Positions 62,219 to 64,000 of a DNA stretch of 64,000 nucleotides are shown here, in pieces. The DNA is from Nitzschia sp. DOCU1. Taxonomy: Eukaryota; Bacillariophyta; Bacillariophyceae; Bacillariales; Bacillariaceae. How positions within the stretch are numbered: the stretch's first letter is position 1; each line of letters begins with the position of its first letter. The notes under the pieces were generated by a model. That model saw nothing but the letters and a program-made list of their open reading frames with translations. It was not told where the DNA came from and made no database searches. The position numbers and the translations under genes are program-made. The stretch lies in contig OX595988.1 in the NCBI GenBank assembly GCA_951394045.1, forward strand, positions 2,805,352 through 2,869,351, in the 5' to 3' direction.

Positions 62219-63544
62219 ATGTTTCCTGGACCAGCTTCAAACGAGCAAACTCTGTCGCGCCTAGCCGAGATTGCAGAGGTAGTATCGAGGCAAAACCATG
62301 CGGTCACACTAGCACGCTCCATCTCGGCCGGCGACAATGGCTTGAAACACAATCTCGGCGTTCGTCCTGGTGCTCAGGTTGGAGCTGTGGCTTCAGCTCT
62401 CGAGAACGGCCTGAAACGCAATCCCACCGTTCGTCCTGGTGTTCAGGTTGGAGCTGTGGCTTCGGCTCTCCGAAAAAGACCCGTTGAAAGGAGCAGCTTC
62501 TCTCTCCCTGTGGTGCCTGTTCCTGCCCCGAAACGTGCCAAGGTTGACGCACCACCGTCCTCTCCATCGCGATCGCATCATTCAGGAGATGAAGATGACG
62601 AAAGCGAGGATTTGAAAGATGTTCGATTTCGAGAGTACCAGGCTGAAATTTGGTCAGAGAAATTCGAAGATCTCTGTGAATTCCGGCGCCAATACGGGCA
62701 TTGCCATGTTCCACACACCTTCACCGAGAACGCCCCCCTTGCCCAATGGGTGAAGAGGCAAAGATATCAGTACAAACTCAAGGCCGAAGGAAAGCGTTCG
62801 ACGCTCTCGGATGAACGCGTTCGGCTCTTGAACAACATTGGGTTCATCTGGAACTCTCATGATGTGGTGTGGGAAGAGCGTTGGAATGAGCTTTTGGCGT
62901 TCAAGCGAGTGCACGGGCATTGCATCGTTCCATCGAATTACGAGCCTAATGCCCAGCTGGCTGTATGGGTAAAACGTCAACGCCGCCAGTATAAGTTTTA
63001 CCAGGAAAATAAGGCTACCAGTATGACGCCTGAACGCATTGAGAAGCTCAATACTCTAGGATTTGCATGGGATTGCCGCAAGAACAACAATGGTACGAGT
63101 GATGAAGGTGACGGAAATGAAGGAGAAATCCCACTCGCAAGCACCATCTCCACCACCGCAGCCCCGCCAAAAGCAACGGTGCCGTCCACGCCCGCGCTTG
63201 CCCTTCAACCCGTGAATTCGCCCGCGTTGCAAGTAACAAACATTCCTCGCAATGGCCGCGGATTCCCACTTCCAAAGGCGGCCTGGGCGACTGCTGTTAT
63301 CGGTAAGAACATTATTCCTGCCATTACGAATGGCGGAAATACTGTCTCGGCCTTTAAACAACAACAGTACCAAGGTTCTGCCAAAACGACTCCGGTTCCA
63401 CAACCTGCACGAGCATCAGCGACGCCCAAAGCCCCCACCCAAGAAGCAGCGACGACACTGCCAGCCAATTTGCCGTGTGAGTTCTTTTCTTTCAGCCGTA
63501 AGTTTACCAAGTTTCCCAGCATCAAGCTGCCCAACAAAATTTGA
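62219..63544 (+). CDS. Helicase-associated (HA) domain protein with tandem repeat
   Basis: This 441-residue protein from the ATG at 62219 is typical of diatoms. Two helicase-associated domains lie in the middle: one with EIWSEKFEDLCEFRRQYGHCHVP, LAQWVKRQRYQYKL and RVRLLNNIGFIW, the other with WEERWNELLAFKRVHGHCIVP, LAVWVKRQRRQYKF and RIEKLNTLGFAWD. They are small helical, probably DNA-binding units. Before them a 23-residue unit is repeated, and a basic patch (APKRAKVD) may direct the protein to the nucleus. The last third is Ala/Pro/Thr-rich. As written, it reads through to 63544, but a GTGAGT donor at 63477 and CAG at 63582-63584 would replace the last 22 residues by a short NLPYSKRLA end at 63604. 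No helicase core is present. Confidence 0.8.
   Translation: MFPGPASNEQTLSRLAEIAEVVSRQNHAVTLARSISAGDNGLKHNLGVRPGAQVGAVASALENGLKRNPTVRPGVQVGAVASALRKRPVERSSFSLPVVPVPAPKRAKVDAPPSSPSRSHHSGDEDDESEDLKDVRFREYQAEIWSEKFEDLCEFRRQYGHCHVPHTFTENAPLAQWVKRQRYQYKLKAEGKRSTLSDERVRLLNNIGFIWNSHDVVWEERWNELLAFKRVHGHCIVPSNYEPNAQLAVWVKRQRRQYKFYQENKATSMTPERIEKLNTLGFAWDCRKNNNGTSDEGDGNEGEIPLASTISTTAAPPKATVPSTPALALQPVNSPALQVTNIPRNGRGFPLPKAAWATAVIGKNIIPAITNGGNTVSAFKQQQYQGSAKTTPVPQPARASATPKAPTQEAATTLPANLPCEFFSFSRKFTKFPSIKLPNKI
62336..62473 (+). repeat. Tandem 69-base coding repeat in the HA-domain gene
   Basis: Two 69-base units (62336-62404 and 62405-62473) encode NGLK-N--VRPG-QVGAVASAL twice, with only a few changes. 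In-frame tandem growth in a low-complexity leader. Confidence 0.88.
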
Positions 63545-64000
63545 GGGCGCCTTTTCATTGAACGATGATATAAGCAATTTTCAGATAGCAAACGTTTAGC
63601 TTAAATTTATATGGTAGCGTTTGTCGATTAGAGTGGAGCGGATCGTCCTAAAGTTGTGATACCAACAATTTGCTACTTGTTTTGCATTTGTCTTTGTCCA
63701 CAGCGCGTGCAATGCTATTGTCGGAAGCTTAATGCAGCAGTTCCATTTTGAGTGAACGGTGGCAGATTGTATACTGGTTTCAAAGTGAGCATTATTCATG
63801 CCAATTGGATGTGGTTGAGCGTCGTGATTTGGGTGAAATAGGTTGAAATCCTAGGGTATGGGTCAGCGATTCAACACAACTTTGTGCATTGCGCGATTTT
63901 TTATTTGCCCGTATCCTCCATCTTCTAGATCTCTACTTTCACGCTCCGCGATGAGCGCATTGACTTTGAACGCGGACCTGTCAACGCTGCCATTCTGCTA
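63545..64000. other. Right-edge intergenic, possible next gene start
   Basis: AT-rich sequence follows the HA gene, including the candidate last exon (63585-63604). An ATG at 63951 opens a frame (MSALTLNADLSTL) that runs to near the window edge; too little is present to call it a gene. Confidence 0.35.

Overview
This window looks like nuclear DNA of a diatom, probably pennate. The genes are eukaryotic, with short GT-AG introns (60-108 bases wherever I could resolve both sites). The gene set mixes plant, oomycete and bacterial flavours: a sigma-70 factor with a signal-plus-transit leader for a secondary plastid, a TLC-type nucleotide transporter, a KRE6/SKN1-type GH16 protein of the kind tied to chrysolaminarin, a helicase-associated-domain protein, and secreted proteins with diatom-style Pro/Ser/Thr-rich linkers. 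I cannot name the species. No tRNA, rRNA, CRISPR array, retrotransposon or bacterial operon was recognised.

Layout. 1-10.2 kb: two tandem glycine-zipper proteins (the first runs off the left edge and is frameshifted or spliced), an FGGY sugar kinase, a plastid sigma factor divergent from a Gfo/Idh/MocA oxidoreductase, a YbaK-type deacylase, and a head-to-head mitochondrial pair (ATP-synthase subunit-k-like and PET100-like). 10.5-23 kb: a secreted metzincin protease, then two giant paralogous single-pass membrane proteins, transcribed away from each other, with five and eight copies of a roughly 130-residue ectodomain repeat, then an ankyrin protein. 23.4-29.1 kb: a PARP-finger plus HRDC protein, a ChrR-like cupin, a tRNA pseudouridine synthase, and the GH16 KRE6/SKN1 gene. 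29.2-34.6 kb: a tandem pair of type II membrane glycosyltransferase-like proteins, an RGLE/EQ-family protein, and a small two-exon protein. 35-42.9 kb: MAK16, a TLC nucleotide transporter, prolidase, and a trypsin with a cysteine-repeat tail. 42.9-47 kb: gene-poor, repeat-bearing DNA with a duplicated small gene and two 19-base G/C homopolymers. 47-64 kb: an INPP4-type phosphatase, two unknown secreted or membrane proteins, a C9orf85-like zinc protein, a mitochondrial carrier, a membrane metallophosphoesterase, a CLC channel/exchanger with an 8-base first coding exon, and a helicase-associated-domain protein.

How they work together. This is an ordinary eukaryotic mixture, not one pathway. There is a visible excess of secretory and cell-surface genes (metzincin, two repeat ectodomain proteins, GH16, trypsin, type II enzymes, several unknown secreted proteins) and several local duplications. 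Neighbours are often convergent with 50-200 bases between stop codons, or divergent over short shared upstream regions. The strongest candidate for something undescribed is the head-to-head ectodomain pair at 13.9-21.8 kb. Exon structures were rebuilt by eye from reading frame, GT/AG sites and family conservation; no search or transcript data were available.
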